Assembly (NCBI GenBank): GCA_022495005.1
Contig: JAGYXB010002040.1
Coordinates: forward strand, 1,550,001 to 1,614,000
Source: Rhyacophila brunnea
Taxonomy: Eukaryota; Arthropoda; Insecta; Trichoptera; Rhyacophilidae
DNA: 64,000 nt
Direction: 5' to 3'
Shown here: piece after piece, positions 61,431-64,000 of the stretch
Position numbering within the stretch: the first letter of the stretch is position 1
Layout of the letters: each line of letters opens with the position of its first letter
Notes under the pieces: model-generated
The model's database searches: none
What the model was told of the DNA's origin: nothing
Seen by the model: only the letters and a program-made list of their open reading frames with translations
Program-made: the position numbers and the translations under genes

Positions 61431-63670
61431 GTCGACGATCAAATCAAAGACGGTTGCCAAGTGTGTATGTTTAGTATTTTGTAAGTTTGGGTCAGTTCTC
61501 AATTTAATTGTTATATTACACGATGAAAATGAGAGGGCGTCAGAATAAAAAAAAACTTGTCAGGTGAAATTTAAAAATGCATTTCATTTCGAATAATACA
61601 TTGCTTCCTCTCCTTTTTTCCTTCCCCAACACACAAGAATTAACTGATACAAAAAATAATTTGAAAAATTACAAATTCTGTAATTTTATAGTACAAAATA
61701 CTTGGTTACTTTACAAGCGTCAGACGTTGAAGAAAGCCTCCAGAAGAATCTAGAAACCTGTGACATAAATGAAGACAATATTTTCACAAAGCTTTTCAGG
61801 TTGGGTGATGATACTTTACAAAGAGATACTCTTTTCTAATTGATATTTTTAGTAAAATATGAGATTTTACTATAATTTATCAATTCTAAATAAATACGCA
61901 CTAACTATGCTAACGGAAATCTTCTATACTCTGTAAAGATGGGAGTCTAAACGCCCTAAACCAATTGAAGTGAACCAAAAACAACTCGTTAAACATTTTT
62001 TTTTCATACAAACTACGAAGAGATGGAGGAGTAGTTCGTCGAGCTTGCATGGACAATTGGAACTTGCATCAGCGAATTTGAAAGGGAAATCACAGAAATT
62101 TCTATCTGGCAGTAGAGTTCCTGAACATATTTGAGACTGACACACTGCATTTTATATTAATAATTGATATAGGCCTTTTCAATTTAAATATTCATGCTCG
62201 CAGTTATAAATGCGATTGATTTGTTTTGAGTCAATTGAAATTAAAGATTGAATCCTATTTATTATATGACACAGTGCATGACAGATTAGCACTGCTGATA
62301 GCAAAGGCAGATTGATAGAATAAAATAGGTGGTTGAAAAAGAGTATTTTTACCGTTGCCAGAACGGTAATACTACAAATCCAATAATGAATAAACTACAT
62401 TTTACAAGAACACAGTCAAATGAGAAAGCGGTAGTACATCCAGAGTTTTAATATGTATGTATTTAAAACATTAGAGAGAGAGAGGTGCTAAATAAGGATT
62501 ATACATTCAAACGTCACCCACAATGCAGTAAACTACACTTCAAATAATGTAATAGAACAGAAAATAGGTAGGTATTTACCTTTATCCTAAACACCTTAAA
62601 ATTTTGAAGAAATCAAAATCATGTTATTAGCTATATACGCTTTATCATCAGCAGCATCATCTTTTGTCGATCCACTGCTGGATCAAGAAGACTGTACCAA
62701 TGTTTTCTTTAAAAAACGTTTGCAATAAAGTGGACACAAAAGACCACGTCGTTATGCATTAGGGTTGCTTTGTGAGTTGTCTTCTTGCTGTCTTGAGTTT
62801 TACTTTACGTGACTGATTGGTTATCAGTTTTAGATGCCAGAGTTCTCATCTTTCATTCTTATCTGTAATATTGCACTTGCAAAAATATATTTTAATTTAT
62901 ATCATTTGATATTTTATTCGACAATTATAATTATGTTAACTGATGCAAATCTAAACCTCTATGTAAACTGTAGATTGAAACAAAAAATGGCACCTGGCCC
63001 ACAAGCAAATTAAAACAAAATGTTATTGTTGGATTTTAGAGTATTGGAAAATACATTCCTAAAATACAATTAGAAGAGCAATAACAGTTATGGCGAGCAA
63101 GATGGGTAGGGAAATAAAAAAAATAGGTAAGTATAAGAATGAATATTGATTTGACAACAGACAGCAACAGTATGCAGACAGATAAAAGCAACATTTTATG
63201 ATACCTTCTTTTCAAATTTAAATAGTGTAATAGAAAAATGGTAGTACACCGAGTGAGAGTTCATAAAAACACATCCTCATAAACTCACTAGCAGTCAAGA
63301 TTAATTTGCCAATGAAGCGACGTGGTTGATTACTGTTATTGCCCTCTTAATTGGCATTACCAATAGAAGGCTAGTAGGAACTGTATATTAGGAGAACAAA
63401 CAACTGCTGCTCTCGATTTATAAGGCAAGTTACAGAGGAATCCATATCAAAAATAGCGAGAACGGCAGAGTTCTCATTTAGACCGCGCATATACGAAGGA
63501 AAAATACGTATCCGAATAAAGATGTCTTCTAAATCTGAAACTACATTATGTTAGCATACATAAGGAAATTCATTTGGATGAAACCATCGATAGCATCCAT
63601 ACAAGCTCAAGTAAAGAAGTCTCAATTTTTTCTTCTAAACATAATCCGTGATGGCTGTAACACAGTGTTA
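61431..63670. other. AT-rich DNA downstream of E75
   Basis: No gene recognised. The 73-aa Cys-rich frame on the - strand (61924-62145) has no motif I can name and no supporting context. One degenerate repeat is listed separately. Confidence 0.35.
62645..62705 (+). repeat. Degenerate copy of the CACTGCTGGA repeat
   Basis: CATCAGCAGCATCATCTTTT then GTCGATCCACTGCTGGATCA, matching the segment at 30.67 kb. Short and diverged. Confidence 0.4.
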
Positions 63671-63970
63671 GAGGCCATCCATGGACTGAAACCGTATACG
63701 GTTTTGATCCGTGTGCTACTATTTTACTTTTTACTATTTTACTTTACTATTTTATTTTTTATTTTTTTAAAATTTAATACCATATTAGATTTTTGATCAT
63801 GAAAATATATTTTCACTAAATTTGTAAGTGTAAGTGTTATGGTATGAACGGATACGATCAGATGCTTATAATATACTTTGCGGAAATATATTTCCATGAC
63901 CAGAAAAGATAAGCTTAGTATAAGCACACGGTTCGAAACCGCATACGGTTTCAGTCCATGGATGGCCTAT
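63671..63970. mobile_element. MITE with palindromic 48-bp terminal repeats
   Basis: Left GGCCATCCATGGACTGAAAC and CCGTATACGGTTTTGATCCG mirror the right end (GAAACCGCATACGGTTTCAG, TCCATGGATGGCC), with about five mismatches in 48. The left repeat itself contains the perfect palindrome AAACCGTATACGGTTT (63689-63704). TTA is found outside each end. AT-rich interior, no ORF. Confidence 0.75.
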
Positions 63971-64000
63971 TACAAATGGTAACTGTAATTATTATTTTCG

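Noticed and set aside
1..64000. CRISPR array, operons or other prokaryotic features
   Set aside because: No regularly spaced repeats; introns, SINEs and MITEs show this is animal nuclear DNA.

Overview
The window is animal nuclear DNA, almost certainly from a moth or butterfly (Lepidoptera). It is AT-rich, with very few genes, short GC-rich islands, many short inverted-repeat transposons and tRNA-derived SINEs. The one clearly recognisable gene is E75 (ecdysone-induced protein 75, the insect relative of Rev-erb, NR1D group; Drosophila Eip75B). All recognisable E75 exons lie on the + strand, and the encoded protein resembles the lepidopteran E75 sequences I know.

Layout. From 1 to about 31.6 kb I see no coding exon. 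This stretch should be the large 5' intron of the E75A/E75C transcripts, or upstream control DNA. It holds mobile elements, GC islands and several good matches to ecdysone-receptor and orphan-receptor sites. At 31.6-32.7 kb lies the E75B promoter (initiator plus DPE), a leader with three upstream ORFs, and the E75B first exon, which runs straight into the exon for the second zinc finger. At 47.4-48.2 kb lies a second GC-rich promoter and a 64-nt coding exon for the E75D N-terminus. A shared exon (hinge) is at 53143-53378. The last exon, 58064-59674, carries the whole ligand-binding domain and the F domain. The structured, relatively GC-rich DNA after the stop (to about 60.8 kb, perhaps 61.4 kb) is probably 3' UTR. 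From 61.5 to 64 kb there is only AT-rich DNA and one inverted-repeat element.

How the parts fit. Every join is in phase. E75B is 32280-32685 + 53143-53378 + 58064-59674 (750 aa, one zinc finger). E75D is 48140-48203 + the same two exons (636 aa, no DNA-binding domain). E75A and E75C should enter at the splice acceptor after 32540, inside the E75B reading frame; the exon for their first zinc finger was not found and probably lies upstream of the window. E75 is a primary ecdysone-response gene, and E75B and E75D can act as heme/gas-responsive partners of HR3 without binding DNA fully. The ecdysone-receptor-like and HR3/E75-like sites in the introns fit that circuit but are untested.

Mobile DNA: at least five copies of one tRNA-derived SINE (one with a perfect 11-bp target duplication, one a back-to-back chimera), three copies of a TA-flanked MITE, four copies of another dispersed repeat all on the same strand, several hairpin MITEs, a 480-bp pogo/Tc1-like element, a broken LINE ORF2 end, and a single exon for the start of a THAP zinc finger inside the last E75 intron.
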